A DNA stretch of 64,000 bases from Paramecium sonneborni. Its lineage: Eukaryota; Ciliophora; Oligohymenophorea; Peniculida; Parameciidae. How positions within the stretch are numbered: the first letter of the stretch is position 1; every line of letters begins with the position of its first letter. A program made the translations under genes and the position numbers. Of this stretch, positions 12,230 through 25,100 are shown one piece after another. A model generated the notes under the pieces. That model ran no database searches, was not told the DNA's origin, and saw only the letters and a list, made by a program, of their open reading frames with translations. Location: the NCBI GenBank assembly GCA_905182985.1, contig CAJJDN010000025.1, positions 513,213-577,212 of the forward strand, given 5' to 3'.

Positions 12230-13110
12230 TCATTGATTATTATCAATATCCTATTTTAAAGATTGATATCTAGAGTATTCAAATATTAGGTTTTATTATT
12301 AAGGTTTTTCTAAGATACTAGTTTCAAAAATTGTAGATCTTTTTGCTTAAATACTTTTTTATAAACTTTATGCTCTTGTTTATTATGAAAAAATAAATTT
12401 TGATTTAGTATCTGAATTAGCTATTGAATGAAATGATGTGTTCTTACGATGGAAAGAATCATTTTTGTTTCTTTTTACACTAGTTTAGATTTACTAATAA
12501 AATTCTTAAGTAATTTTTGGTTCTGTTGATTATAATTTAATATTTTAGTTTCTTAAATCTGAATATTCATTAAGTTATTCTTATAATTTTTTCAAAATTT
12601 ATTTGAGTTTTTCATTTTTCTATACTTATTTTAATAATGCTTCTTTGGTGAACATTAATTCCTTATATTTAGATTAAATAAATTACATTTTCTAAAAATT
12701 AATTTGTTTTTGTAAGTGTTTAGACATTTTACTTCAATAGTTTACATTATTCATTTAATGTAAGGCATTCTTATCTAAAAAATATCATTTTATTTTGAGC
12801 ATTGACAACCTTTAAGCTTTAATAACGATTATTTTACTTATGATTCTTATTCATGAAATGCAACGTATTAATGAAATTTTTCATTGATTCGATCTATATC
12901 TTTTTTCATTGTTTCCAAAATTTGTTTGAAAGCATTTAGGATGTTGTTTTATTAAAATTTTAACATTTGATTAACATTTGTGTTAGTTTAATCTATTAAA
13001 CCTTCCATTTCTTTACAAAGTTCTTACATATTTTTTGCTTAATCAGGATGTATTTTCTCTAAAGTAGGTAATATTTGTTTATTTTCAGTTATAAAAAGAA
13101 CTTCTTACAT
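12230..13110 (-). CDS. Coiled-coil protein
   Basis: Introns at 12810-12837 (28 nt) and 12662-12686 (25 nt) join three frames into 275 aa ending at TGA 12230-12232. Residues ~15-200 are helical with heptads (for example LKQILKKLQEQLNEYSDL). The C-terminal 70 residues are Ser/Lys-rich with several SFH and KRS motifs. No domain recognised. It lies 58 nt downstream of the CCCH gene on the same strand; the plus-strand frames over this region are antisense artefacts. Confidence 0.8.
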
Positions 13111-13168
13111 TCAATATTTTAATTAAATATAAATATAAATCAATAATCACAATTTTTCGCCTTTGATT

Positions 13169-13868
13169 TCAAAATTTTTTTTGAGAATCATCTGACAAAA
13201 AATTAAATTAAGGATCTGTTATTTATTTAAAAAATGTCAATCTAGATTTACTATAAATAAATAATTCTGGATCAATATTCTTTTTATTCATTGTTATAAT
13301 AAATCTTTGAATGTCGTTTCTTTATTCAGTTTTTAAAAATTCTTTAAGTTATTTAAATTAATACTTGAAGATATTGGAGCTTTAAGGCCAAGTTCTTTGT
13401 ATGAATTTTATAAAAATCCATCAAATTCAGTATTATCGATTAATTCTCCATGAATATACTAACATCTTATACCATAAGGACAATAGCCTTATTAAAAAAA
13501 TCTCTTGCATGGTTTCGTTTTATATTTTGAATGCAAATGAGTTTTTGGCTATAATTCAGTATTACCATGCGCAAATGAGCACTTTAAATTTAAAAAAGAA
13601 ATACTTCATTTCCATATTTACAAGTCCCTGTCATTACGAAATTTTTACACAATTCAGTTTTTTTCTTTTTAGTATACTCTTCTACATATTATTTTTTTTC
13701 TTGTATTGTTACGAAGTGCTTTTTTTAAGGCTTTACACTGAAATATTTTAAAAAATTATTTTACTCAATTTCAAAAATGTTTTCCTCTTTATCACTAGAA
13801 TCGGTATCAATTGATGACAACTCAAGCTGGTTCCAGTTATAATTCTGAGTAGTATAGAATATGTTCAT
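13169..13868 (-). CDS. TIS11/TTP-type tandem CCCH zinc-finger protein
   Basis: Introns 13582-13604 and 13342-13364 (23 nt each) give 217 aa. The first finger is C74-x8-C83-x5-C89-x3-H93, the second C113-x8-C122-x5-C128-x3-H132. The lead-in KKKTELC and the linker KYKTKPC match the (R/K)YKTEL type of tristetraprolin/TIS11 proteins, which bind AU-rich mRNA and recruit decay factors. The first intron splits the first finger exactly before C89; without splicing, the finger is lost. The C-terminus contains SRLTFFKQITDP. In an AT-rich transcriptome the RNA target preference would be interesting. RNA binding follows from the family; target and role are not visible. Confidence 0.93.
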
Positions 13869-14327
13869 TTATAAAATTAAGTTATATAAATATTTATAAG
13901 AAAATCATGTTTCATTTGTTCAATTATTTATTTTTAAAAGTATTAAATATGTTCAATTTACTTAAATATAGCCAGTATTACCTAAAACAAACCATAATAT
14001 ATATCAATATACATTGAAATAAGGAAAATCTTTAAAATTCAATATCTATCAAGAACTAATTTGTTTTTTGATTGACATCATTTAAAATTAATATTATAAA
14101 ATATTAATTTGAGATTAGGAATGGAAATAAATAAATTATTAATTAGAATAAAATTATTCAAATTTTATTCTTATTTCAATAATAATTTAAATTTTACAAT
14201 TAAAGAAGACATTTATTTTTCAGCTATTTAATTAGTAAACTTTTATGCTTGACTTTTTTATATTAACAAAAATTTGATTATATATTTTATAATTTTATAA
14301 TTATTAATAACTATTATTGTTTTATAA
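13869..14327. other. AT-rich intergenic stretch between divergent genes
   Basis: About 460 bp between the start of the CCCH gene and the start of the next plus-strand gene. No coding model. It must hold both promoters, but no defined element was recognised. Confidence 0.5.
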
Positions 14328-15344
14328 ATGTTAAACATGCTTGATGTAATTTCAACATTTTCTATTCATTCTTGTTAGAGTAAAAGGTACAAATAAATAA
14401 TAATTATACAAAGAAATAGATAAACTGGAAATTTATCAAAGGGTTCTACAGCTAGATAATCTACTAGACCTAATTAGAAATTTTATAAAATAAAATTAGA
14501 TGATCTCCCATTCAAAACAAGTCCAAAAAGTGAAAAAAGAGATAAAATTGAAGTATAGGCAATAAGTGAATAAAATAGAAAAAGAGAGAATGAAAATGAA
14601 AACATATTTGAAAGCAACATTTATCCATTGATCATTTTTTAAAAAAGTAATTATTAGTGAATAAAAAATAAGTCTCCTACCGTTAGCTTTTGAAAGAAAG
14701 TAATAAATTCATAATTTTTAGTTAAGTTTGAAAAAGATATAAGATCTCTTCATCCATCTGACAAACGTAATTATGTAATCTATAGAATAATGTGTGAACT
14801 ATTTTAAGAACTATAATTTGAGATGCAAAATATATTGATTTGTCAACATCCAATTTCAAAACTATTTTACATTTATTTTTCTGATACTGATTATTGTCCA
14901 ATCTCAAAATGCTGTAATTATAATGTTGTCATACGAATTGGTGAAATATTAGGAGGAGAGATTAAATGTTTAAATTCTAAATGTCCTTTAGGAGTTTTAA
15001 CAACTTTTGAAATTGAGGAAAAGATTCTCTGGAATTAAACTTTTTAAAAAAAGAAAGTTATATCGAATCTAATTTCTAGTGGGAAATATAGAACTTAGAG
15101 TTTACTTAGATCAGTTCAAGTACCTGAAAATAATATCTCATATGCTCCAAAATAATAATAATAATAAAATTAGAATTCTTATAAAAGATCTTCCACTTTT
15201 TATTAAAGAGCTAGTTAAACTAATTACGAATAAATTTATAAATATGAATTATCGAAAAATCTACTACTAAACTCTTAAATTTTTAATAAGAATTTTGATA
15301 ATTAAATTGATGAAAAATATAGATATAGATGCAAATTTTAATGA
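14328..15344 (+). CDS. Hypothetical protein with small Cys-containing core
   Basis: Introns 14647-14672 (26 nt) and 14700-14721 (22 nt) give 322 aa, TGA 15342. Basic N-terminus (residues ~10-90). The core, about residues 110-230, contains HPSDKRNYVIYRIMCEL and a cluster of cysteines in CPISKCCNYN and KCLNSKCPLG, possibly metal-binding. The C-terminal 90 residues are Gln/Asn/Ser-rich. A further 33-nt GT...AG stretch at 14346-14378 keeps frame and might be an intron, shortening the protein by 11. No family recognised. Confidence 0.72.
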
Positions 15345-15380
15345 TTATATTAATTCTTATTCATTATTATAAATTTCGAA

Positions 15381-16384
15381 TCAATTCATTTGTTATTATT
15401 AAACAATTTAAATAAATTTTAACTATTATCTAATTAATTTATAATATATTAATACTATAAAATTCTGTAGATAAAGAATTGTAAGATTTTAATCAGAATA
15501 TTATTAGATAATATCTTCATATAATTAGGAATAGTTAGGTTAAAAGTCTAGATCATAATCTCCTTACTTTTTTCTATCTTTTATTATTAGACAGATTTTC
15601 TCCATTATTTTTATTATTATTGTATAATAGTGAAATCTCTTAAAACTTCATCAGTTTAAATATATCTACCTTTCAAAAAAGATGAAAAAATGATTAACTT
15701 TTATTTTCTATGTCAATAAGGATCTTTATTAACTTTGAACTAACTTAAATTAATTATGATTTCTACTTGAAATAAATTTAATATGATAGATTAAACTGTT
15801 TTTGCAAAAGTATAAATCAAATTCAATTCTTATGTTATTTCTTTTAACATATGAGTTCATAAATTTTATATATTCTAATGTAAACTCAATTTAATTTTTT
15901 CTCCAAATCACAATATTTTGTGAACACCCAATTAAAGTTTTTTATATTAATTATTTAATTGAGCCTTGTTAATAATAAATATTTAACAAAGTCAAATTTA
16001 TTATCTCTTTTTCTTTTTCTTTTGATATATTTACTAATTAAGTTTTAATTTACATATAATTCTTATACTTTATAACATGTCATTCAACATTATAATAAAT
16101 TTCATATTTAAGTTTCATCTAAGATCATTATTGATTAATCTTACAATATATTCATTAATCACTTTTTTATCTATGTAAACCAAAACCTCTTAATCAATTT
16201 TATCATCATCAAATTCATCGAATTTTATTAGATGTCCAGTTTTTATTCTCAAGATTTCATTTTCAATTTTATGTATATTATCAATCTAAAATATTTCATT
16301 TATTGTTTTGATTAATCATCATTATAATTTGCTGGCTATAACTTATGAATCACTTAGCATTTTAGGTAAACATTGTATATTCAT
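15381..16384 (-). CDS. Hypothetical protein, N-terminal model unresolved
   Basis: On the minus strand a good frame runs from ~16310 to TGA 15381-15383 when three short introns are removed (26, 21 and 24 nt). It contains a segment with CSQNIVIWRKNQIEFTLEYI and a basic, Asn-rich C-terminus. Between the only upstream ATG (16384) and this frame are two consecutive TGA codons that no short intron removes, so the start is wrong, or the gene is broken at its 5' end. No family recognised. The stop is 36 nt from the convergent gene on the plus strand. Confidence 0.45.
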
Positions 16385-16844
16385 AGTTAAGAAATATAAA
16401 TAAAGAACAACTATTCGTTTTATCTAAATTTACATTCAATATAATAATAAATAAACTTGCAATCTAAATATATTATTTTAATTGATTAAAGAATGAACAA
16501 ATTAAGTGAAAGCATAAAAATGATATCTAAACTACTTATTATATTATTGATGAAATTTTAATAAGCACTATGTTATCATATTAAGTTTTAACAGAAAGCT
16601 TGAATTATTTTTAGATCCATCATAAAATTTTATTACAAAAGAAAATAAATTTAATTTGTTTGTTAAATTGAAAGAATAAAATTGATAAAAATAGTTTTAG
16701 ATTTAAAATAATCCTTCATTTTATGAATAAGCATAGATTAAAAAGGAAATAAGCGTATAAGTGAATCCAAAGTTTGAACCTTTTATTTTTATAAAACGTA
16801 ATTTGGTGTTAATTTGTTAATTTTAAATATTTATTATTTAACTA
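16385..16844. other. Weak plus-strand coding-like fragments, no model
   Basis: Fragments such as NPSFYEQAQIKKEISVQVN (near 16700-16760) look protein-like but need a frameshift to join to an ATG near 16492. No supported gene. Confidence 0.3.
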
Positions 16845-17146
16845 TCAATATGGCGCACTAAATCCAGGAGGTGGTAAACCAGTATTTGGATCAGTATTCT
16901 TAGGACGTCTAAATAATAGAATATGTGGTTCAGGTCTATGAGTTTCATAATGAACCCAACCTCTAGATTGTTACACTCCTATTGCTCTCCATTCCATTTC
17001 ATTTAATAATTTTCCTACATTTGATTATTTAAAATACCTTTTGTAATTTTTTTAAATATGTGTTTTGGCAAAATTACATGTCTATATTCATAATAATCAT
17101 CAAAATATTTGTCAGAATATTCTATCTCCTCTGGATAATGAGGCAT
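16845..17146 (-). CDS. CKS1: Cyclin-dependent kinase regulatory subunit CKS1
   Basis: Two exons with a 23-nt intron (17015-17037) encode 92 aa. The CKS fold signature is complete: [19 protein letters not shown], then [19 protein letters not shown] and the [12 protein letters not shown] block. These include the Arg/Ser/Trp residues that form the phosphate-binding pocket and the Glu of the strand-exchange hinge (HxPEPH). CKS proteins bind Cdk and phosphorylated partners to control mitotic entry and substrate multisite phosphorylation. The C-terminus has a short extension, [13 protein letters not shown]. Length and order match the family. Confidence 0.97.
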
Positions 17147-17792
17147 ATAAAATACTTCAAATTTTAAATTAAAAATATAATAATACAATCGTTGAATTAA
17201 TTTATAAAATATTTATATTTCCCTTAACTTCATTTAAGAATCAAAACGAATCTGATTATCTTATTACATTTTTTAGATTAAAATAAAGATCTCAAAATTT
17301 TTAATAATTTTCAACCTTTTTATATTTAATTTAAAAAAAAAGTACATCAATCAATCAATAATAAAAAAAAATTTGGTTTGCTTGACATTTAAAAAAAATA
17401 CAACATAAATCTTTATTGAATAAAGATTTTATTTAAAAATCATATCCGTTACAAATCTAAAAAGGTAAGGGATAAAAATAAAGATGATAAAAACTATTCT
17501 TGAAAAATAAATATTTCAAATAGTTTATATGAATTCATCTAGAACATTCTTCATCAAGTTAATACTTTTTTCATTCTTAATTAAAGAATGTAATTCAGAT
17601 ATATTATTTTTAAAACAAAAATAATCTCTTGAAATGATAAGAATTTGATATTAAAATACTTAATTTTATGATTTACATCAATATAATTCTAAAAGGATCT
17701 TAGAAGAATATCATTCTCGAGAATAATGAAATTCTTAAAAATTCTTATAAATAAACCATGATTTTTCAAGAATTTATTTGATATTTTAATTA
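17147..17792. other. AT-rich intergenic stretch
   Basis: About 650 bp between divergent CKS1 and the RING/LON gene. No supported gene; contains the presumed promoters of both. Confidence 0.5.
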
Positions 17793-19044
17793 ATGAAGTT
17801 CATCCTTTAATGCTCAATATGCTTATAGAATTTAAAAAATCCAGTCTCATTGAGCTGTGGACATACTTTTTGCTAAAATTGCATATAAAATTCATTTGAA
17901 ACATAAGAATTTTGTGCATGTCCTTTATGTCGTTAACCTGTATTACTTAGCAACAATAAAACTGATGAATTATTACCAATTGTTCAATAAATATATGAAA
18001 ATGAGGGAACATAAAGTATGATTGATCATTTAAATAGGTTTATTAAATGAATTTCCATCTTTAATTATATGCCTTTGTTGTGGATTGACTCCAATAAATC
18101 CAGTTGTACTGTCATGTTAGCATATGTTTTGCTAAAAATGCATTGAAGAAAATCTAAAAGAAGAATTATTATGTCCAGCATGTTCAGATTATTGTTTTAA
18201 TATCAAAGTTAATACAAATAAAAAATATAAAGATCTTATAGATTGGTATTTCAAAGAATTCAAAATAGAAGAAGAATAATAAATTGATTAAGTAGTTTAA
18301 AACGATACTATTTTTGGTATTCCAATCTTCCATTATGATTAATCAGTTATTATATATGGATCTATAGAATTTCAATTTTTAGAATTAAGATATTAAGAAA
18401 TGATAAAAATGGTTAGTTCTGGTTCAGGAAATTTTATTGTTACTAGTGATTTGATCAATGGAGATTTAGTTTAAATAAAAAGTATTAAAAAAACAAACAA
18501 AGGATATTAAGTTTAAATTGATGGATTATAAAGAATATAAATTAAGCAAATTTATAGTTATATTAATGGAGTTAAAACTTAATATTAAAAATGGAACACT
18601 TAACAATTATGGCTTTGCTAATGTGAATATGTAAGAGATTAAATTTTTAAAGAAAATTGTTTTTAGCAATATAAATATATTGTTGCTACTTTAGAAAAAT
18701 TATATTAAAACATTAAATTAGAAATAAGAGATATATTTTAGGCTTTTATGAAAAAAATTATTAATTTACCTAATTCTGAAAGCAGTCTTATTCTTTTAGC
18801 CTCATTAAATAATAATTTTGAATAAGAATATTATGCTACTGATGTTGAGAAAAGAATTTAACATATATAATAACATTTTGCTCTTTTAGAATTAAAAATA
18901 AAAGGAATTTATGCCAAAGATGATTAAATCTAATACGCTAAATTAAAATAAGATAGCATTGAAATTATATAATATCCAGAATTCGATGTAACTACTTAAT
19001 ATTTTCTTAATCTCTTTAATATTAAAAAGGTTCTTTGTTTTTGA
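17793..19044 (+). CDS. LONRF-like protein: two RING fingers plus LON substrate-binding domain
   Basis: One 22-nt intron (18016-18037) gives 409 aa. RING 1 spans residues ~7-46: CSIC, SCGHTFCQNC and CACPLC. RING 2 lies at ~86-124: CLCCG, SCQHMFCQKC and CPAC. Residues ~155-265 match the LON N-terminal domain: IPIFHYDQSV, FLELRYQEMIKMV, then a short GD turn and IKSIKKTNKGYQVQIDGLQR. The C-terminal ~130 residues are helical. Animal LONRF proteins pair RING with LON and act as E3 ubiquitin ligases in protein quality control. The TPR repeats seen in animal LONRFs are not visible. The first RING has a slightly unusual Cys-rich third pair. Confidence 0.9.
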
Positions 19045-20256
19045 CTTACTTATTACATATATAAATATATATAGATAATTAAATTTTAATTAAATTTTAA
19101 TCCATTATTTTATTACATTGATTAAAAAGCTTAATTTAAATTGAGATCTTTTATTTATGATCTTAGCTTATCTTGAAATCATCTTTATTAATACTTTATT
19201 TTTATATTTAAATAAACAATTTCATTTGAGATGTAAATAATAAATTTTCATTAAGTATTTGGTTTTTAGAAGTAATTGATTAAATTTATTAAAAACTAAT
19301 AAAATTAACTTATGATGAACAATTTTTAATTTATTACATCAATAATAATTATTCTCTATTTTATTTAATAGTAAAAAAGCTCTATAATATTTTCAGCTTA
19401 TTAATTTAAACATACTAAAATCAAAATTTAAAAAGTTAATTATTACACTAAAAATATATGATATTTGATAAAACCTTCAGAACCACTTAGAGAATATTCT
19501 AATTATAAAACTAAATTACTCAATTGGTTTTTCAATTTTTGACAATTATTATAAAAGTATTGAGGATGACTTGTACAGAAGAGCATTCCTAATTTATTTA
19601 TTGATTTTCATTACACACATACAGAGTTTTTAATGAATCAACAAAAGTTGAAAATATTTTACAATTTTTTTTCTTTAATTTTCTAAACTTATTGAAAATA
19701 CTATGATCAACTTTTATGATTTTTGAATTTTAATTATTTCTGTCAACAATTCAAAAACATAAATTGCTGCTACTATTCAATTTTATTATATGATGAATAA
19801 TTTAGGGCAGAACCCAGATATATTCAAAAAAAAAAATTTCTTATAAATAGAAAGCAAATATTGCATTAATACTATGTAATTTATATAGAAATGTCAAATT
19901 AAAATAATTGAAATCAAAGTTAACTCTACTGATTGAAATTTTTGTCTTCAGTGAACAACTGTAAACAACTAGTGTTTTCATAAGATTTTTTTTACGTTTT
20001 TATTTGTAACCTAAAAATCAAAAACTTATAAGCTTTATTGTTAAATTATGTAGGAAATTAAGAAATTATAGATTAAAAATTATTAATGAGAATATAAATT
20101 AATGATGTTGATTTTGTTGAAGTAATTCTAAACTAAAAAATAAATGTTTTGTTGATTAATTTGTATCTAAAAATATGAAAATGTCTATGGTAAAACAAAA
20201 TGATTAATTTTAAAGTAGCTTTTTAAAAGAATAAAATAATTAAAAAAGCTTCAAAA
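19045..20256. other. Long stretch without a supported gene
   Basis: About 1.2 kb, long for this window. A plus-strand fragment near 19530-19630 (DNYYKSIEDDLYRRAFLIYL) resembles a membrane-entry segment and could be a remnant of a gene like the one that follows. No continuous model was found. Confidence 0.4.
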
Positions 20257-21985
20257 ATGATGATTAATAAATTAACTCTAAATTTTAAATCGAAAAGTAT
20301 TGAAAAGGATTATAGAAACTTGTAATAAAACTACATAAAATAAGAATTTACATTATTTTCGATACACACAATTGTAAGAATAATATTGATTTTAGTTATT
20401 TTTTATAGCTTATATATTATACTACTTTTAAGAATTTACTTTTAATGGAGTAATTATAGCAAATATTCTAACATTTATGTTGGCAATAGTATTGTTGAAA
20501 TTTATAATAAATTCTCATCCAGCCTGGAATGAATATATTTTACCAATACTTTAAATATATATTGCTTACATTTGGAATTTAGATAATTTATTCCCAACAA
20601 CTATAGAAGATCCTAATTATGATCCTAATGCTAGTTATGAATATAATTGGTATTATGGATTATAAGCTTTCTACTTTCATTTTGGTAACTTATAATATTA
20701 TGTATAAAGCAATTTTACAACTTGGTTATTAGATATGGCCTTAAGCAATTGCTCTGTTACTTATTTATATATAATATGCTAGTTATTATCCTACAGAAAC
20801 ATTAGAATATTCAACTATCTGTTTAACAATATTTTTGGTTTTTATTGGCTTAGTAGTGATGAAATATTCGAATGAGAAAATTAAACGACTTTAATTTAGA
20901 GATAGTAGAGAATAAAATAGATGGATAAAAATTATAGATTATGTTTTAGAGTAATCTATTGTTGTTATTAAGCTTGATTAAAAATAAGATTAATTAATAT
21001 TGTCATAAATTAATGATATATCAAAAACAAGATTAAAAATTTAAAATAATAAGGAATTTAGAGAGATGCTTAGAAATGTATGTTCATTATTATTTTTTAG
21101 ATGATTATAGAAAATCATTAATTTGAGAAGGATGAAGTTAAATAAAAAAATTTAGAACAAGAAATAAGAGATCTCATAATTAAAAACGAATAATATAGAT
21201 TTATTACTCATTAAGTAGATGTACGATCAAATGTTTTACATAAGGAATACAAGGTTAAATTGATTTAGTAAGTTTTATCTGATGAATATTGTGTAATTGC
21301 AATATTTGAGTAAAATTTTAAAAATGAAAATAAATAAATCTAATTAGAAGTTAGGTGCAAAGAAAATTTATTTTTGTATTTAATAAAATAATTCTTTTAA
21401 TAAATCAAAACTGCAAATACTAAATTAGCAATTTTACAATCAATGATTAATTTTTAATAAATTCGTTTATTACTTAATGATCAAAATCTTAAGATTAAAT
21501 AAAGTTGGGTTTCAACTAATTAGATACGTAATTAAATTAATTTAATATATTCAAAGAAAATAAAAATTACTATAAAAAAAGAATTGTAAGGATTTAATAC
21601 TAATCAAATTTATTTATTCAGTATTTTAATGAGCATTACATAAATTTTTGATGAATTTTAACACTTTAAAATAAAAGGCAAGACTATACTAAATATTTAA
21701 AGAGTAAAGTTTACATTAATTGGAAAGATGAGTGATTTGTGTTCTAATTAAAAATTATTATTATCAAATTTAAACTTAAGTTAATCCCTTAAAGAGAACT
21801 AGAAGATAATTTTAAAGCAACTTTAAAAATTAATTCATAATAAAATTATACCTGTTAGATAGAAAAATCAAATAATATCAATATACTTAAATAAATTTCT
21901 CTTATGGGAAGGGTTCAGAGAAAAACATTACAATCTGAAATGCAAAGATGGTTTAGCACATTTGTCTTTTGAGTTTGAAGTCTGA
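20257..21985 (+). CDS. Multi-pass membrane protein related to ciliate histidine kinases, no catalytic domains
   Basis: Introns 20374-20395 (22 nt), 20702-20732 (31) and 21078-21100 (23) give 550 aa. Hydrophobic spans occupy residues ~35-200. A lumenal segment with two TyrTyr/Trp clusters (DPNYDPNASYEYNWYYG) sits between spans. The cytoplasmic part starts near FRDSREQNRWIKIIDYVLEQ, then helices and a Lys-rich region. The C-terminus lacks H-box, N-box, G-boxes and receiver and ends SFEFEV. The layout parallels 10093-12196. Start at the first ATG of the spliced frame; a second ATG follows immediately. Relation to histidine kinases is inferred from layout. Confidence 0.75.
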
Positions 21986-22146
21986 TTCGTATGACATATC
22001 TCATTTTTGATTTATAAAATGTGTATGTAATATTATTTCAAATTCTTTAAAATAAACATTATTTTACTTTTATTTTGATTTTATAATATAAATAATTGAA
22101 AAATGAAATAAATAAGAATGATAGCAAGTAACCCATTATATCAAAA

Positions 22147-25100
22147 TCATTTATATTATTGTTTATCCATCATTTTTATCAATCCAATTACAAATTCTCT
22201 AAGATTTTTATTTTATTTTATCACTTCTATTGGAATCATATTTAACATTTGTATAGTTTAATTAGTCTAAGAATATATTAAATGAATAATTACCTCTTTA
22301 TTGATTTAATTAAAATAACGTAAAGCAACGAGAATGTAAAAGAAAAACATAACAATTACATAAATGATGGTCAATAATAATGATAAGTTTACTGATGATT
22401 GAAAGACATTATCAATCATTATATTTTCTTATTAAATCATGTACTCAATTGCATAACCGATATAGTTAAATAAGCAATAGTTGATTTCAAATAGTAGTGA
22501 ATCATTCAAATGAGGAGAATATAGAATTTCTTCTGTTATGTTAAGATATAATCTTTGTCTTCTTTCAAAAAATTGATACATATATTATTCAATAGCAATA
22601 ATACCTAATAAATTTGTTGTGTTTATATAAGTGGCACATTTATTATACTCTTATTCTCCTATAAGATTTTTGATTGGATCACAAATCATAAAATATTAGA
22701 TGGTATTATATAGCTCAGTAAATTCTTCAAATTAATCAAATACTTAAACACTAAATTCCCTAAGATTTTCTTAATTATTTTTGAAAACACTTAAATGTTT
22801 CTTTGCTGCAAGTTTTATATTTTCTCCATTAACTTATATGCTACTATTCAAAAGCATAAGTGTATAGATATTTAAATGATCAATATAATTCATTGTAAAT
22901 TATTAATATAGATAATTTTAAGGCCATATTAATTTGAGAAATGATTGTTAATTGAGCAAATCAAAAAATTGAAAAAGAGTATTCCCTAAAATAATCCATC
23001 CAATTAAAATCACACTTAAAATTAAATTAAGTTGCCCTTTTAAAATATTACTTTAATATTTTTAAAGCACTTTTTTATATTTTTAAGCTTTTTTTCTATT
23101 TTGATCATCTTCTTATTATTTTTTTGTTTCTTAGACTTAATTATTGATATCTATTTCTTATTCTTCATCAGAGGAAGCCTCTAAGTCATATGTTTATGCA
23201 ATTAATTCTTTAATACTGACAAATTATTTTAAGAATTACTCACAGTTTTTTTAAAAATTATTTAAATGTTCATCTGGTATAGCTAAAAATAAAAACATAA
23301 CATTTTCTCTTTGCTATTTAACTTAAATCATGAAAATTATAACTCTTATTATAATGAAAGAGCTTATGATTAAAGTTAAAATAATTTATATAATTTAAGA
23401 TGTTTATAAACCTTTGACTTTATCATATCCATTTTGATAAAGTAGAGCATTGATTTCAACTAGTTTTGAAGTCATAGTGGGATTATAATTTATTAGAATA
23501 TTAACTATTTCTATGTCATTTAAAGTGGATGAATTTTTTGTGATCCATTTAAAAGCATAAGTTTCTATAAGGACAATAGCTTAATCAAATCGTGTTTGTC
23601 TAGAAACAGAAACCCAATCATTTTATATAGTGATAAATTCAATTTCATCTGCCATTAGTAATTCATTAAAGACATCATATTTCACTGATTTCAAAGTAAT
23701 ATCATTTAAATTGATAATTGTCTTATTAACATCTTTAAATATATCTTCAGATGTGTATTATGTAAGATTCCTTTAGACTAAAATGTGATCAATTGATCTA
23801 GTTAATAATCTTAGTAATTCAAAATTGATCTTATAGCAATTATTTAATGTAGTTAATAATTCATCTTAAACTTTATAAAAATTTTATTTATCACTAAATT
23901 AAAATATTGCAAATCCCATAAAATATAGAAGATAAAATAATGTATATTATTTTAGTTTCGTAATTTATTTATGTTTATGATTAGTATTTAAGGCATTAAC
24001 AATTGTTGATTGTTATTTTAATTTAGAGAAATTCTTGTATTCTCTGTTATTAATTTAGAAATCATTTCTATTTTTAAAGATAGAATCATCTTATTCTTAT
24101 TCTTCTAATTCTTTTAAGATTTGTTCTTCAAATTCTTCATCGATAGGAACAATTTGTCCATTGATTAATCTTCTAGTTTTAATGATATCATCAACACCAA
24201 TAGTTTATTCAATAGTTATGGTTTATTTTTCTTCTCTAATCAAATAATTATTAAGTTATTCAATTTCTTCTGGTCTAGGACCTTATTAGAAATTGGCCAT
24301 CATTGAATATACTAAATTAGTATCTAAATTTTATTAATTAGTTTGAGTTGCATACATAAATGAGGAACTTTAATGAGCAGAATATATTTGAAATGTTGGG
24401 TTAAGTTTAAGAATATCAATACTTTAACGACTGACACTTTTTTTATTAGATTACATGGCTTCTGTTTTATCTATATTTTAAAAAGTAATTTAGTGAAATT
24501 ATTATTATTATTATTGATTTTCATCAAAATCAGCTGCAATTCTTATTTATATATATTTAATTGAGCATCTCAAATAATGTAATCCTAAAATAATGAAATG
24601 AGATACTTTCTTCGTTTTTAATGTTAGATCTAAAATGAATATCATATTTATCTTTGTGCATTATATCAGGAATCAAATCATTCAATTTTATATCTCTATT
24701 TAATACAGCTTTATTATCGAGACCAAAAATATTGATAGCTCCTGTAGATAATTCATAAATTTTGGTATCTTCATCAATAATGAAATGAACTAGGTTTTAT
24801 TATTCTAAATTTGATTCAAAAGTAACAAAATATTACAATGATTCTAAATTTAGCATTACTTTATATTTCATAGGAGCTATGTAACCATTCTTATGTTTGA
24901 AATAATTGTTTTATTCAAAATTTATGTAATCACTTTCAATATGATTATTTTTAACATTTTCTAGATACTATTAAAGATAAGAATTATGTTATTCTCCATA
25001 CATTTTTGGCATCAATTAATTAATAGATTTTCCTATTAATTCTTATTTAGAATATCCAAGATAATTGACAACTAATTAATTCATCCCAACTATTACTCCA

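Noticed and set aside
12200..12890. A long hydrophobic plus-strand frame open under the ciliate code
   Set aside because: The minus strand encodes a clean coiled-coil protein; Gln/Lys-rich helices give Phe/Leu-rich antisense frames.
13401..13751. Plus-strand frame of 116 codons under the standard code
   Set aside because: Antisense to the tandem CCCH zinc-finger gene, which has full C-x8-C-x5-C-x3-H motifs on the minus strand.
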